From Pseudoxanthomonas sp. (lineage in GTDB: Bacteria > Pseudomonadota > Gammaproteobacteria > Xanthomonadales > Xanthomonadaceae), in the NCBI GenBank assembly GCA_017745195.1, contig JAGHZW010000246.1, positions 1 to 60,865 of the forward strand: DNA of 60,865 nt, read 5' to 3'. Below are positions 44,440 to 53,311 of this stretch, piece by piece. Under the pieces are notes generated by a model. The model was not told where the DNA came from, did no database searches, and saw nothing but the letters and a program-made list of their open reading frames with translations. Both the position numbers and the translations under genes were made by a program. Position 1 is the stretch's first letter. Each line of letters begins with the position of its first letter.

Positions 44440-45015
44440 ATGCCGGAAGCCTCCTTGACCGACACCCCGCCCCGGCCTTCGCCGAACGAAAACCACCTCC
44501 TGATCAACGCCTATACGACGCATCCGGAGTCGCCGCTGCTGGCGGTGACGCGCCGGATCGCCGACAGCGGGTGCAACCTCGTCGACGCACGCCTGGCCAC
44601 GGTCGGTCGCGACGTGTCGATGACCGCGCTGGCGACCGGCTCGTGGGACGCGGTGGCCAAGCTGGAGGCGATGCTCGGCCGGCTCGACCGGGAGGAAGGC
44701 CTGAAGCTCAACTGGTACCGCACCGGCGCCAAGCAGAGCCAGTCCAACCTGCTGCCGTACATCGTCGAGGTGGTGGCCGCCGACAAGGCCGGCATCCTGT
44801 TCCAGCTGGCCGATTTCTTCGACCGCCAGGGCATCACCATCGAGAACCTGCAGAGCACCCGCTATCGCGCCATGCAGACCGGCGCGGAGATGTTCTCGGC
44901 GCAGGTGACGATTGGTGTTCCCGCCAACATGCACATCGCCGCCCTGCGCGACGACTTCCTCGAATTCTGCGACCACCTGAACCTCGACGCGATCATGGAT
45001 CCGATGAAGTTCTGA
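44440..45015 (+). CDS. gcvR: GcvR-like ACT-domain regulator
   Basis: 191-residue cytoplasmic protein with two ACT domains: HLLINAYTTHPESPLLAVTRRIADSGCNLVDARLA (about 18-55, quoted as HLLINAYTTHP and LLAVTRRIADSGCNLVDARL) and PYIVEVVAADKAGILFQLAD (about 105-160). This is the architecture of the glycine-cleavage repressor accessory protein GcvR of E. coli, and the gcvR-bcp pair opposite dapA is the E. coli gene order. Whether it works with a GcvA homologue cannot be told here. Confidence 0.85.
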   Translation: MPEASLTDTPPRPSPNENHLLINAYTTHPESPLLAVTRRIADSGCNLVDARLATVGRDVSMTALATGSWDAVAKLEAMLGRLDREEGLKLNWYRTGAKQSQSNLLPYIVEVVAADKAGILFQLADFFDRQGITIENLQSTRYRAMQTGAEMFSAQVTIGVPANMHIAALRDDFLEFCDHLNLDAIMDPMKF

Positions 45016-45037
45016 GCAGGAGCGCGATACCGGCAAG

Positions 45038-45514
45038 ATGAAACAGCCCAGGCTCGACCGTTCCACCCTCGCGTTGCCGCTGGCCCTGTCCGGCGGCCGC
45101 ACCGCCACCCTCGCCGATTTCTCCGGCCGCTGGCTGGTCCTCTACTTCTATCCGAAGGACAGCACGCCCGGTTGCACGACCGAGGGGCTGGACTTCAATT
45201 CGCTGCTGCCGAAATTCCACCGCGCCGGTGCCAACGTGCTCGGCGTTTCGCGCGATTCGGTGAAGTCGCACGACAACTTCTGCAACCGGCAGGGTTTCGC
45301 CTTCCCGCTGGTCAGCGACGCCGACGAAGCGCTGTGCCGGGCGTTCGACGTGATCCACGAGAAGAACATGTACGGGCGCAAGGTGCTGGGCATCGTGCGC
45401 AGCACGTTCCTGATCTCGCCCGACGGGCAGGTCGCCCGCGAATGGCGCGGGGTCAAGGTTCCCGGCCATGCCCAGGCCGTGCTCGACGCGCTGAAGGCCG
45501 AAACCGCGCAGTGA
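45038..45514 (+). CDS. bcp: Thioredoxin-dependent peroxiredoxin (Bcp/PrxQ family)
   Basis: 158-residue thiol peroxidase. Peroxidatic Cys46 is in YPKDSTPGCTTEGLDF, with the Thr and Pro of TPxxC conserved. Position 51, where E. coli Bcp has its resolving cysteine, is Leu, so this is an atypical form that may resolve through Cys92 or Cys110-region thiols or act as 1-Cys. 22 nt after gcvR. Confidence 0.9.
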   Translation: MKQPRLDRSTLALPLALSGGRTATLADFSGRWLVLYFYPKDSTPGCTTEGLDFNSLLPKFHRAGANVLGVSRDSVKSHDNFCNRQGFAFPLVSDADEALCRAFDVIHEKNMYGRKVLGIVRSTFLISPDGQVAREWRGVKVPGHAQAVLDALKAETAQ

Positions 45515-45638
45515 CCACCATCTCCGCCACCCCGCGCCGTCGCCCTGCCCCGCAGGCCGCGACGGCTCGCCGCTGTCCGGCGTCCGTGCATGCGCACGCG
45601 GCGCCACGCCCCCACGCTGTCCCCACCAGGAAGCCACG

Positions 45639-47039
45639 ATGACCCGAGGCAAGCGCATCTACGTGCTGGACACCAACGTGCTGATGCACGACCCGACCGC
45701 GCTGTTCAAGTTCGAAGAGCACGACATCTACCTGCCGATGCAGGTCATCGAGGAACTCGACAACGCCAAGAAGGGCACCTCCGAAGCCAGCCGCAACGCG
45801 CGCCAGGTCAGCCGCTTCCTCAACGAACTGGTGGAAGCCTCGGGCCTGGACAACCTGGCCGGCGGCATCCCGCTGGCGCAACCGCAGGGGGTGCAGCTGC
45901 GCGGCCGCCAGAGCGCCGGCCTGCTGCGCTTCCAGACCAGCCACTTCGAGGCGGGCAAGAGTTTCGGCGCGGTGATCCCGGACAACGCCATCCTCGGCGC
46001 GATCCTGGCGCTGAAGGAGCAGACCCCGGCCGAGATCCCCGTGGTGTTCGTCTCCAAGGACATCAACCTGCGGATCAAGGCGGCGATCGCCGGGATCGCG
46101 TCCGAGGACTACGAGAACGACCGCGCGCTGGACGACTTCAGCCTGCTGTTCACCGGTGCCACCGAGCTGCCCGAGGACTTCTGGGAACGCCATCGCGACA
46201 GCCTGCGCTCGTGGTCGGATCGCGGCCGCACCTCCTACGAGGTGTCCGTGCGCGAGGACGAGGACTGGTATCCGAACCAGTACCTGTACATGCCGGGCGA
46301 GGACGAAGTCGAACTGCGCGTGGCGAAGATCGATGGCGGCAAGGCGACGCTGACCCTGGTCGACGATTTCCGCGGCGGCCAGCACGCGGTGTGGGGCATC
46401 AGCGCGCGCAACCGCGAGCAGAACTTCGCGCTCAACGCGCTGATGGACCCGGACATCGACTTCGTCACCCTGCTCGGCACCGCCGGCACCGGCAAGACCC
46501 TGCTCGCGCTGGCCGCCGGCCTGGCCCAGACCATGGACCAGCAGCGCTACCGCGAGATCATCATGACCCGCGCCACGGTCAGCGTCGGCGAGGACATCGG
46601 TTTCCTGCCCGGCACCGAGGAAGAAAAGATGACCCCTTGGATGGGCGCGTTGACCGACAACCTGGAAGTGCTGACCCACAACCAGGAAGGCGGCGCCTGG
46701 GGCCGCGCGGCGACCAACGACCTGCTCGCCTCGCGGATCAAGATCCGCTCGATGAACTTCATGCGCGGCCGCACCTTCCTCTCGCGCTACCTGATCCTGG
46801 ACGAGGCGCAGAACCTCACCCCGAAGCAGATGAAGACCCTGATCACCCGCGCCGGCCCGGGCACCAAGATCGTCTGCCTGGGCAATGTCGAGCAGATCGA
46901 CACGCCATACCTGACCGAGACGACATCGGGCCTGACCTACGCCGTGGACCGGTTCAAGAACTGGCCGCACAGCGCGCACATCACCCTGCGCCGCGGCGAG
47001 CGCTCGCGACTGGCCGACTTCGCCTCCGAAGTGCTGTAG
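45639..47039 (+). CDS. PIN-PhoH fusion ATPase (PhoH2-type)
   Basis: 466-residue protein with an N-terminal PIN ribonuclease domain (about 6-150; acidic residues in YVLDTNVLMHD and EELDNAKKG) and a C-terminal PhoH ATPase (Walker A GTAGTGKT about 283-290, then TRATVSVGEDIGFLPGTEEEK, Walker B YLILDEAQN, and GNVEQID). PhoH2 proteins are described as RNA helicase-ribonucleases, in some bacteria within toxin-antitoxin operons; no antitoxin-like gene is next to it here. AGGAAG stands 7 nt before the ATG. The 124 nt before it hold nothing recognised. Confidence 0.9.
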   Translation: MTRGKRIYVLDTNVLMHDPTALFKFEEHDIYLPMQVIEELDNAKKGTSEASRNARQVSRFLNELVEASGLDNLAGGIPLAQPQGVQLRGRQSAGLLRFQTSHFEAGKSFGAVIPDNAILGAILALKEQTPAEIPVVFVSKDINLRIKAAIAGIASEDYENDRALDDFSLLFTGATELPEDFWERHRDSLRSWSDRGRTSYEVSVREDEDWYPNQYLYMPGEDEVELRVAKIDGGKATLTLVDDFRGGQHAVWGISARNREQNFALNALMDPDIDFVTLLGTAGTGKTLLALAAGLAQTMDQQRYREIIMTRATVSVGEDIGFLPGTEEEKMTPWMGALTDNLEVLTHNQEGGAWGRAATNDLLASRIKIRSMNFMRGRTFLSRYLILDEAQNLTPKQMKTLITRAGPGTKIVCLGNVEQIDTPYLTETTSGLTYAVDRFKNWPHSAHITLRRGERSRLADFASEVL

Positions 47040-47052
47040 CCGGGGAGAACCG

Positions 47053-47754
47053 ATGGGTGCACAGCTGCCACGCTGGGTCTGGATCGGCGCGATCTCGCTC
47101 GCGTGCATCGCCGGCATGGTCAACGTCGTCGGCTACCTGGGTTTCGAACACCAGGCGGTCAGCCACCTCACCGGCACCACCAGCCTGCTCGGCGCGGCGC
47201 TGGCCGCCGGTGACTGGCGCTCGGTCCGCCAGCTGTGGAGCGTGCTGATCGCGTTCTGCCTGGGGGCCACGCTCAGCGGCCTGATCATCCAGGACAGCAC
47301 GCTGCGGCTGGGCCGGCGCTACGGCGTCGTCCTGGCCCTGGAATCGCTGCTGCTGGCCGCGGCGGTGCCGCTGTTCGCGCGCCAGCAGATGTTCGGCGCG
47401 TTGCTGGCGGCGACGGCCTGCGGACTGCAGAACGCGATGGTCACCACCTACAGCGGCGCGGTGGTGCGCACCACGCACCTGAGCGGCATGTTCACCGACC
47501 TGGGCATCGGCCTGGGCCACCTGGTCCGTGGCATGCCGCTGCCGATGCGGCGACTGACGCTCAGCGGACTGATCATCAGCGGCTTCCTCGGTGGCGGCAT
47601 CCTCGGCGCCTGGCTGTTCACGCACCTGCGCTATCAGGCGCTGCTGATCCCGTCCGCGCTGACCGGCCTGACCGGTGTCGGCTACGTCGCCTACCGGCAT
47701 GCCTGGCTGCTGCGGCAGCGCCCGCGCGAAGACGGCCGCGAAAGCGCGGAATGA
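47053..47754 (+). CDS. YoaK/DUF1275-family membrane protein
   Basis: 233-residue inner-membrane protein with about six helices and the family motifs GMVNVVGYLGFEHQAVSHLTGTT (quoted as GMVNVVGYL and HLTGTTS), AFCLGATLSG and CGLQNAMVTTYSGAVVRTTH with HLSGMFTDLGIGLG. Biochemical function of the family is unknown. 13 nt after the PhoH gene, probably cotranscribed. Confidence 0.85.
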   Translation: MGAQLPRWVWIGAISLACIAGMVNVVGYLGFEHQAVSHLTGTTSLLGAALAAGDWRSVRQLWSVLIAFCLGATLSGLIIQDSTLRLGRRYGVVLALESLLLAAAVPLFARQQMFGALLAATACGLQNAMVTTYSGAVVRTTHLSGMFTDLGIGLGHLVRGMPLPMRRLTLSGLIISGFLGGGILGAWLFTHLRYQALLIPSALTGLTGVGYVAYRHAWLLRQRPREDGRESAE

Positions 47755-47794
47755 GCTGCCGGCCGGTCCGCTGGCGCCGGTGCACAATAGCGGC

Positions 47795-48616
47795 ATGAGC
47801 GATCCACGAACCGATTCCAGGCCGGTATCCGTCCTGACCATCGCCGGCTCCGATTCCGGCGGTGGCGCCGGCATCCAGGCCGACCTGAAGACCTTCGCCG
47901 CGCACGGCGTGCACGGCCTCTCGGCGCTGGCGGCGCTGACCGCGCAGCACACCCGTGGCGTCACCGCGGTGCACGTGCCGCCGACGGATTTCCTCGACGC
48001 GCAGATCGACGCCTGCTTCGACGACTTCCGCATCGGCGCGGTCAAGCTCGGCATGCTCGCCAGCACCGCGGTCATCGAAACCGTCGCGCGCGCGATCGAA
48101 CGCCACCGGCCCACGCAGGTCGTGGTCGACCCGGTGATGGTCGCCACCAGCGGCGCGCGCCTGCTCGAGGAAGACGCGCTCGACGCGATGCGCCGGCGCC
48201 TGCTGCCGCTGGCCACCGTGATCACGCCGAACCTGCCGGAAGCCGAACTGCTGCTCGGCTGGAAGATCGGCGATCTGGCTGCGATGTCGCAGGCCGCCAC
48301 CGCGCTGCGCGCGCTGGGCGCGCCGGCGGTGCTGCTCAAGGGCGGCCACCTGGCCGGGCCCGGCGAAGTGGTCGATATCCTCTCCGATGCCGACGGCGAA
48401 CAGCGCACCGCGCACCCGCGCCTGCAACTCGAAGCGCATGGCACCGGCTGCACCCTGGCCTCGGCGGTCGCAGCCAACCTGGCGCGCGGCCTGCCGCTGC
48501 GCGAGGCCTGCACCGGCGCGGTGGCGTACGTGCAGGCAGCGCTGCGCGGCGGCTACCGCCCAGGCCGCAGCGACGTGCGCGTGCTGGACCACTTCGCGTC
48601 GATGCCGGGCCGATGA
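47795..48616 (+). CDS. thiD: Hydroxymethylpyrimidine/phosphomethylpyrimidine kinase
   Basis: 273-residue ribokinase-fold kinase that phosphorylates HMP and HMP-P for thiamine synthesis. Motifs: TIAGSDSGGGAGIQADLKTF, VVVDPVMVATSGARLL, TPNLPEAELL, and the catalytic loop HGTGCTLASAVAANLA. Start at 47795 gives the family N-terminus; an open frame continues upstream in the antiframe of yoaK. Its stop overlaps the next ATG (ATGA). Confidence 0.94.
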   Translation: MSDPRTDSRPVSVLTIAGSDSGGGAGIQADLKTFAAHGVHGLSALAALTAQHTRGVTAVHVPPTDFLDAQIDACFDDFRIGAVKLGMLASTAVIETVARAIERHRPTQVVVDPVMVATSGARLLEEDALDAMRRRLLPLATVITPNLPEAELLLGWKIGDLAAMSQAATALRALGAPAVLLKGGHLAGPGEVVDILSDADGEQRTAHPRLQLEAHGTGCTLASAVAANLARGLPLREACTGAVAYVQAALRGGYRPGRSDVRVLDHFASMPGR

Positions 48617-49476
48617 GCAACACCACAATCACCGGAGCGCCGCTCGCATCCGCCGACGGCCACCGCTGGACGCTGCTGTCGCATGCGCCTGCGCGGCCGC
48701 GGGCGCACCTGCTGTGGCTGCCTGCGCTGGGCGTATCCGCACGCCACTACCAGCCGCTGGCCGATGCGCTGGCGGTGCGCGGCATCGCCACGCACCTGCA
48801 CGAATGGCGCGGCAACGGCAGCAGTTCGCTGCGCGCCTCGCACGAGCAGGACTGGGGCTATCGCGAACTGCTGTCGCTGGACCTGCCAGCCAGCCTGGCC
48901 GCGCTGCCCGCGGACGGCACGCCGCGACTGCTGGGCGGACACAGCCTCGGCGGACAACTGGCCTGCTGCCTGGCCGGCCAGCATCCGGACGCGTTCGCCG
49001 GCCTCGGCCTGGTCGCCAGCGGCACGCCGTACTGGCGCAGCTTTCCGCCACCGCGTGGCTGGCTGCTGCCGCTGGCGTACCGGTTCCTGCCGTGGCTGGC
49101 ACGCAAGCGCGGCGCCCTGCCCGGGCGCCGGCTGGGCTTCGGCGGCACCGAGGCACGCAGCCTGATCGCGGACTGGGCCCGGGTGGGACTCACCAACCAC
49201 TACGCGGCATCCGGGCTGGACCGTGACCTGGAAACAGGCATGGCGCGACTGCGCATGCCGGTACAGGGCGTGCTGCTGGCCCGCGACTGGCTGGCGCCAC
49301 CGGCCTCGCTGCGTGCGTTGCTGGCCAAGCTGCCGGGTTCACCGGCACAGGTCGCGTCGCTTGACGCGGCGGCCCTGCAGGTTCGGGCCGATCATTTCGG
49401 CTGGATGCGACAGCCGGACGCGGTTGCCCGGGTGCTCGCTGAAGGGCTCGCACACGAATTTGCGAAGAATGATTGA
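48613..49476 (+). CDS. Alpha/beta hydrolase of unknown substrate
   Basis: 287-residue cytoplasmic alpha/beta hydrolase without a signal. Nucleophile elbow GGHSLGGQLA (about residues 113-122), oxyanion-side LLWLPALGVSARHYQPLADAL, and a late His in RADHFGWMR. Looks like the serine-aminopeptidase/lysophospholipase group. Coupled to thiD through ATGA. Its last codons contain the -35 box of the downstream tRNA. Confidence 0.75.
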   Translation: MSNTTITGAPLASADGHRWTLLSHAPARPRAHLLWLPALGVSARHYQPLADALAVRGIATHLHEWRGNGSSSLRASHEQDWGYRELLSLDLPASLAALPADGTPRLLGGHSLGGQLACCLAGQHPDAFAGLGLVASGTPYWRSFPPPRGWLLPLAYRFLPWLARKRGALPGRRLGFGGTEARSLIADWARVGLTNHYAASGLDRDLETGMARLRMPVQGVLLARDWLAPPASLRALLAKLPGSPAQVASLDAAALQVRADHFGWMRQPDAVARVLAEGLAHEFAKND

Positions 49477-49501
49477 CGACCGTCGAAGGCTCACGCATAA
49501 T
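49473..49501 (+). promoter_or_regulatory. Sigma-70 promoter of tRNA-Arg
   Basis: TTGACG (49473-49478), 17-nt spacer, CATAAT (49496-49501), GC-rich discriminator TCGCGGCC. The -35 overlaps the stop codon of the hydrolase gene. Confidence 0.8.
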
Positions 49502-49517
49502 TCGCGGCCTTGAAAAC

Positions 49518-49594
49518 GCGCCCGTAGCTCAGCTGGATAGAGTACCTGGCTACGAACCAGGCGGTCGGGAGTTCGAATCTCTCCGGGCGCGCCA
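49518..49594 (+). tRNA. tRNA-Arg (anticodon ACG)
   Basis: 77-nt cloverleaf with encoded CCA. Acceptor GCGCCCG pairs with CGGGCGC; D arm with AGCTCAGCTGGATAGAGT; anticodon stem CCTGG/CCAGG closing loop CTACGAA (anticodon ACG, expected to be deaminated to ICG); T arm GGGAGTTCGAATCTCTC. Confidence 0.97.
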
Positions 49595-49602
49595 TTTGCA
49601 AA

Positions 49603-49634
49603 GGACCAGCGATACGTCGCTGGTCCTTTTTTTT
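49603..49634 (+). terminator. Intrinsic terminator of tRNA-Arg
   Basis: GGACCAGCGA-TACG-TCGCTGGTCC followed by eight T. Perfect 10-bp stem with a stable UACG tetraloop, 8 nt after the tRNA. Confidence 0.96.
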
Positions 49635-49705
49635 GCCTTCCGCGAAAGAGTGGCCGCCGATCCGGCGCACCGCTGCTGGCGATGCGCCGGAAACCTGATA
49701 CGGGC

Positions 49706-50251
49706 TTACTTCGCTGCCGGCGCGCTGCCCGGCGGGAAACCGGCGAACATCTCGGCGATGCCGGCGCGCAGCAGGGCGTCGCCCTTGGCCGGATCATCCG
49801 GCACGGTGTCGCTGGCGGTGCCGCGCCAGATCGCCTGCTTGGTGCCGGCGTCGAACAGGTCCACGACCAGCGTGCCCACGGTGTAGGTCCGCACGCGCGT
49901 GGTCGCGCTGCCCATGCCCATGCCGCCGTACCAGCCCCAGCCACCGTACATCGGGCCGGAGTACATGGTGTCCAGGCTCTGCTGCTGCTGGGTAGCCACG
50001 TGCGCGACCACGGCCACGTCGCCGCTCGCCGATTCGGTCCAGCCCTTGGCGCGCAGCTGCGCGTTGACGTACTCCACGATCCGCTGCGAGGCCAGCGGCG
50101 GCACGCCCTGCTGGTCCGGCTTGGCCAACCAGGTGAAGGTGCGGTAGCCGCTGAAGTTCGCCGACGGGTCGGCGTCGGTGTGCACGGTCGGCGAGCTGGC
50201 GCAGGAGGCCAGCAGCAGCGTGGCGAGTGCGATCGGGATCAGGCGTGACAT
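49706..50251 (-). CDS. DUF4136-type lipoprotein
   Basis: 181-residue lipoprotein: signal and lipobox LLLASCAS (Cys17), then VHTDADPSANFSGYRTFTW, ASQRIVEYVNAQLRAKGW, VVAHVATQQQQ and a GYGGMGMG-type Gly/Tyr patch, followed by TYTVGTLVVDLFDAGTKQAIWRGTASD. These are the DUF4136 family features; the family is of unknown function, found anchored in the envelope. AGGAGAG lies before the ATG. Confidence 0.82.
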   Translation of the reverse strand: MSRLIPIALATLLLASCASSPTVHTDADPSANFSGYRTFTWLAKPDQQGVPPLASQRIVEYVNAQLRAKGWTESASGDVAVVAHVATQQQQSLDTMYSGPMYGGWGWYGGMGMGSATTRVRTYTVGTLVVDLFDAGTKQAIWRGTASDTVPDDPAKGDALLRAGIAEMFAGFPPGSAPAAK

Positions 50252-50833
50252 GGGGCTCTCTCCTCTGTTGTGCGAATGGGATGCGGGCGGGCTCGACTGC
50301 AAAGCGGGATCGGCTTCGTCGCAGACGGACCGCGTTCGGCGGCGGGATCGATCGACAGGATCCACGGGTGCCGCGCCGCCGAGGGGGAGCCGTGCCGGCA
50401 CCGCGCTGTTCGCGGACCTGCGGTCGCGCGGGTGGCGGTATCACGTGCATCGACAGCCGGCTCGATCCCGTGCAAGCAACAGCGACGGTGGCATGTACAG
50501 GCGCGCCGAGCATGCCGTTCCCGCAGCAGGCTCCCGCCGCACCGGTGCAACGCAGTGGGCGCGCCGGCTTCCAGCACGTCCTTCGCGACGGATCGATATG
50601 GCCGATGCAGGTGGACACGATCCATACGATGAGGCCCCGGTTGGCCAGCTCCACCGGATCGTATTCCGCAGCCGCCGCGCGCACATATAAGCCGAAGGAC
50701 CAATGCGTGATCTGGCTGCTTTCCGGCCACTCGGGCGCAATATGTCCCCGTGCTGGCGGCCGTCGTGACCGACCTGTCGCCAAGGGCCGCGACTCACGCG
50801 TCGCGGCCCTCCAACATCTCATGGGAGCAGCTC
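50252..50833 (+). promoter_or_regulatory. 582-nt gap with 10-bp hairpin in the leader of the next gene
   Basis: No reading frame here has family features; several GC-driven open frames overlap each other. The one clear structure is AGGGCCGCGA (50783-50792), 8-nt loop, TCGCGGCCCT (50801-50810), a perfect stem ending 24 nt before the ATG of the 813-residue protein and 12 nt before its Shine-Dalgarno (GGGAG). It has no U-run, so it is not a terminator; a role in mRNA stability or translation is conceivable. Confidence 0.45.
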
Positions 50834-53275
50834 ATGCGTCTTGTCCCGGTATTGCTTGCCGCGCTTCTGCTGCTTCCGTTGCGCCTGTCGGCGGCGACGC
50901 CGACGGCCATCGACGCCCGGCCCTTCCCGCGTCAGTACAGCGCCTCCGGCACCCCGTTCACCGTCTACCAGCCGCAGATGGACAGCTGGGAAGGTGATCG
51001 GCTCAAGGGGCGGTTCGTGATGTCGGTGAAGAACGGCGTCGAAACCGGGCCGGACGGCAAGACCGTCGACAGCCTCGACTACGGCGTGGTCTGGTTCAGC
51101 GCCGCCACCGAAGTGGACAAGGAAGCGCGCGAGGTACTGCTGCGCGAGGTCAGTTTCGACCGCGCCAGTTTCCCGACCGCGATGGACCGGCAGGAACGCT
51201 ATCTGGGGATGGCGCGCAGCGTGGTCCGCAAGGGCGCCACCTTCACCATCGACCTGGACCAGCTGGAGGCCGCGCTCGTGGTCGGCCGGGCGGACCTCAA
51301 GCTGCCCTCGCTGCCGGTGAAGAACGAACCGCCGGAGATCCTGTTCGCGTTCGGCCCGGCCCTGCTGATCCTGGTCGATGGCAAGCCGGCGCTGAAACCG
51401 ACCGGCACGGCCGGCGTGCAGCGGATCATCAACAGCCGCTCGCTGCTGCTCCAGTACCAGGGCCGCTACTACACGCGCGTCGCCGGGCAGTGGGCGAGTG
51501 CCGCCGCACTGGCTGGCCCGTGGACGTCGGCCAAGACGGTGGACAAGTCGCTGCAGGCCATCGCCGACCAGCTGGCCGCGCAACGCCTGGTCGATACGCT
51601 GGACGATCCGCCCGACACGGTGAAGAAGGCGCTGGCGACGGGCAAGTTCCCCGAGGTCGTGGTGCGGACCGGGTCGACCGAACTGATCGTGGTCGACGGC
51701 GATCCGCAGCTCGCACCGATCCCGGGCACGACCCTGAGTTACATCACCAACACCGGCGCCGACGTCATCATCAACGGCGCCAAGGACAACGCCTGGTACG
51801 TGCTGGTGTCCGGACGCTGGTTCACCGCGGCCTCGAGCAAGGGTCCCTGGCAGTACGTGGCGCCGGACAAGCTGCCGGTCGATTTCGCCCGGATTCCCGC
51901 GGACAGCCCGATGGGCAGCGTGCTGGCGTCGATCGCCGGCACTCCGGAAGCGTTCGAATCGCTGATCGCCAACAGCATTCCGCAGACGGCGACGGTGAAC
52001 CGCAACGAAGCCCGGCTGCAGGTCCAGTACGACGGCATGCCGAAATTCGAGCCGATCGCCGGCACCCCGCTGCTGTACGCGGTGAACACCGCGGTGCCGG
52101 TGATCCAGGCGTCGGGCGGCTTCTACGCGGTGGACAAGGGCGTCTGGTTCACCGCCGCGACCGCGAGCGGTCCGTGGACGGTGGCCGCGAGCGTGCCGGC
52201 CGAAATCTACTCGATCCCGACCAGTTCGCCGCTGCATTACGTGACTTACGTGCGGATCTACGGCAGCGAAGGCGACGAAGTCCATGTCGGCTACACGCCG
52301 GGCTACTACGGCACCGTGGTCAACAGCGGCGTGGTCGTCTACGGCACCGGCTACGCCTGCAATCCGTGGGTCTATGACCTCTGGTACGGCTGTCCCGCCA
52401 CCTACGGCATGGGCGTGTACTTCGGCTGGAGCTCGGGAGCGGGCTGGAGCTTCGGCTTCGGCTGGGGCTACTACCCGTGGTATCCGTACTGGGGCCCGTG
52501 GTGGGGCTACCCGGGCGGCTGGTGGGGCGGCGCCGCGGCCTGGAACGTCTACGGCCAGTGGGGCAGCGCGGCGATCAGCGGCACCGGCGGCGCCTGGGCC
52601 AACCCGTACACCGGCAACGTCGGCCGCGGCTTCCGCGGTGGCTACTACAACGAACGCACCGGCGGTCGCGGCGTCGGCCGTGGCTTCGTCAACACCAACG
52701 CCTATACCGGCACGACCAGCGCCGGCGCGCAGGGTGCGCGCTACAACCCGCAGACCGGCCGCGTGGTTGGCGGAACCGGTGGCGCCGCCTACAACCCCTA
52801 TACCGGACAAGGCGTCGCCGGCGGCAGCCGTACCGTGGTCAACACCGAAACCGGGCGGGTCACCGAGATGGCCGGCGGCAAGGTCAGCGGTCCGAACGGA
52901 TCGGCCGGTGCCGGTGCGATCAACAGCGACGGCAGCCGGGTCGACATCAGCGGCGCCGGCGGCTACCGCTACAACTCCGATACCGGCGAGATGAGCCGCG
53001 GCGGCGTGGTCAACATCAACGACAGCATCTACGCCGGCAAGGACGGCAACGTCTACAACTACCAGGATGGCGAGTGGAAGCAGGTTGGCCGCCCGGAACA
53101 GCAGGGCCGCAACATCGACAGCCAGACCCGCAACGACCTGTACCGCGACCGCAGTGCACGCGAAGGCGGCTACCAGCGCAGCAGCGGTGGCATGCAGCGG
53201 CCGTCGGGCGGCTTCCAGCGGCCCGCAGGCGGCTTCTCGCGGCCGATGCGGGGCGGCGGCGGATTCCGGCGTTGA
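50834..53275 (+). CDS. Large secreted protein with three ~109-residue repeats and a Gly/aromatic-rich tail
   Basis: 813 residues. Sec signal at 1-20 (LLAALLLLPLRLSAA). After an N-terminal domain (25-160), three tandem modules start near residues 164, 271 and 384; each has PE.....G...L.VDG.P.L.PI.GT.L.YI.NT followed by a YY/WY/FY..V.G.WFTAA...GPW hallmark (RVAGQWASAAALAGPW, VSGRWFTAASSKGPW, VDKGVWFTAATASGPW). Next come GYTPGYYGTVVNSG, a Trp/Tyr/Gly segment (520-575, with GYYPWYPYWGPWWG), Asn/Gly/Tyr repeats (ARYNPQTGRVVGG, AAYNPYTGQGVAGG, GYRYNSDTGEMSRGG) and a C-terminal RPSGGFQRPAGGFSRP tail. Similar proteins are sometimes labelled carbohydrate-binding family V/XII; that is not demonstrable here. 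Precedes a BamA-type barrel. Confidence 0.75.
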   Translation: MRLVPVLLAALLLLPLRLSAATPTAIDARPFPRQYSASGTPFTVYQPQMDSWEGDRLKGRFVMSVKNGVETGPDGKTVDSLDYGVVWFSAATEVDKEAREVLLREVSFDRASFPTAMDRQERYLGMARSVVRKGATFTIDLDQLEAALVVGRADLKLPSLPVKNEPPEILFAFGPALLILVDGKPALKPTGTAGVQRIINSRSLLLQYQGRYYTRVAGQWASAAALAGPWTSAKTVDKSLQAIADQLAAQRLVDTLDDPPDTVKKALATGKFPEVVVRTGSTELIVVDGDPQLAPIPGTTLSYITNTGADVIINGAKDNAWYVLVSGRWFTAASSKGPWQYVAPDKLPVDFARIPADSPMGSVLASIAGTPEAFESLIANSIPQTATVNRNEARLQVQYDGMPKFEPIAGTPLLYAVNTAVPVIQASGGFYAVDKGVWFTAATASGPWTVAASVPAEIYSIPTSSPLHYVTYVRIYGSEGDEVHVGYTPGYYGTVVNSGVVVYGTGYACNPWVYDLWYGCPATYGMGVYFGWSSGAGWSFGFGWGYYPWYPYWGPWWGYPGGWWGGAAAWNVYGQWGSAAISGTGGAWANPYTGNVGRGFRGGYYNERTGGRGVGRGFVNTNAYTGTTSAGAQGARYNPQTGRVVGGTGGAAYNPYTGQGVAGGSRTVVNTETGRVTEMAGGKVSGPNGSAGAGAINSDGSRVDISGAGGYRYNSDTGEMSRGGVVNINDSIYAGKDGNVYNYQDGEWKQVGRPEQQGRNIDSQTRNDLYRDRSAREGGYQRSSGGMQRPSGGFQRPAGGFSRPMRGGGGFRR

Positions 53276-53311
53276 CGCGATGCGGGGACCGGATCGGCAC
53301 GCGCACGGCCC

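Noticed and set aside
50227-50997. Open frames in the 582-nt gap before the repeat protein
   Set aside because: Mutually overlapping, Arg/Cys-rich, no ribosome sites or family features.
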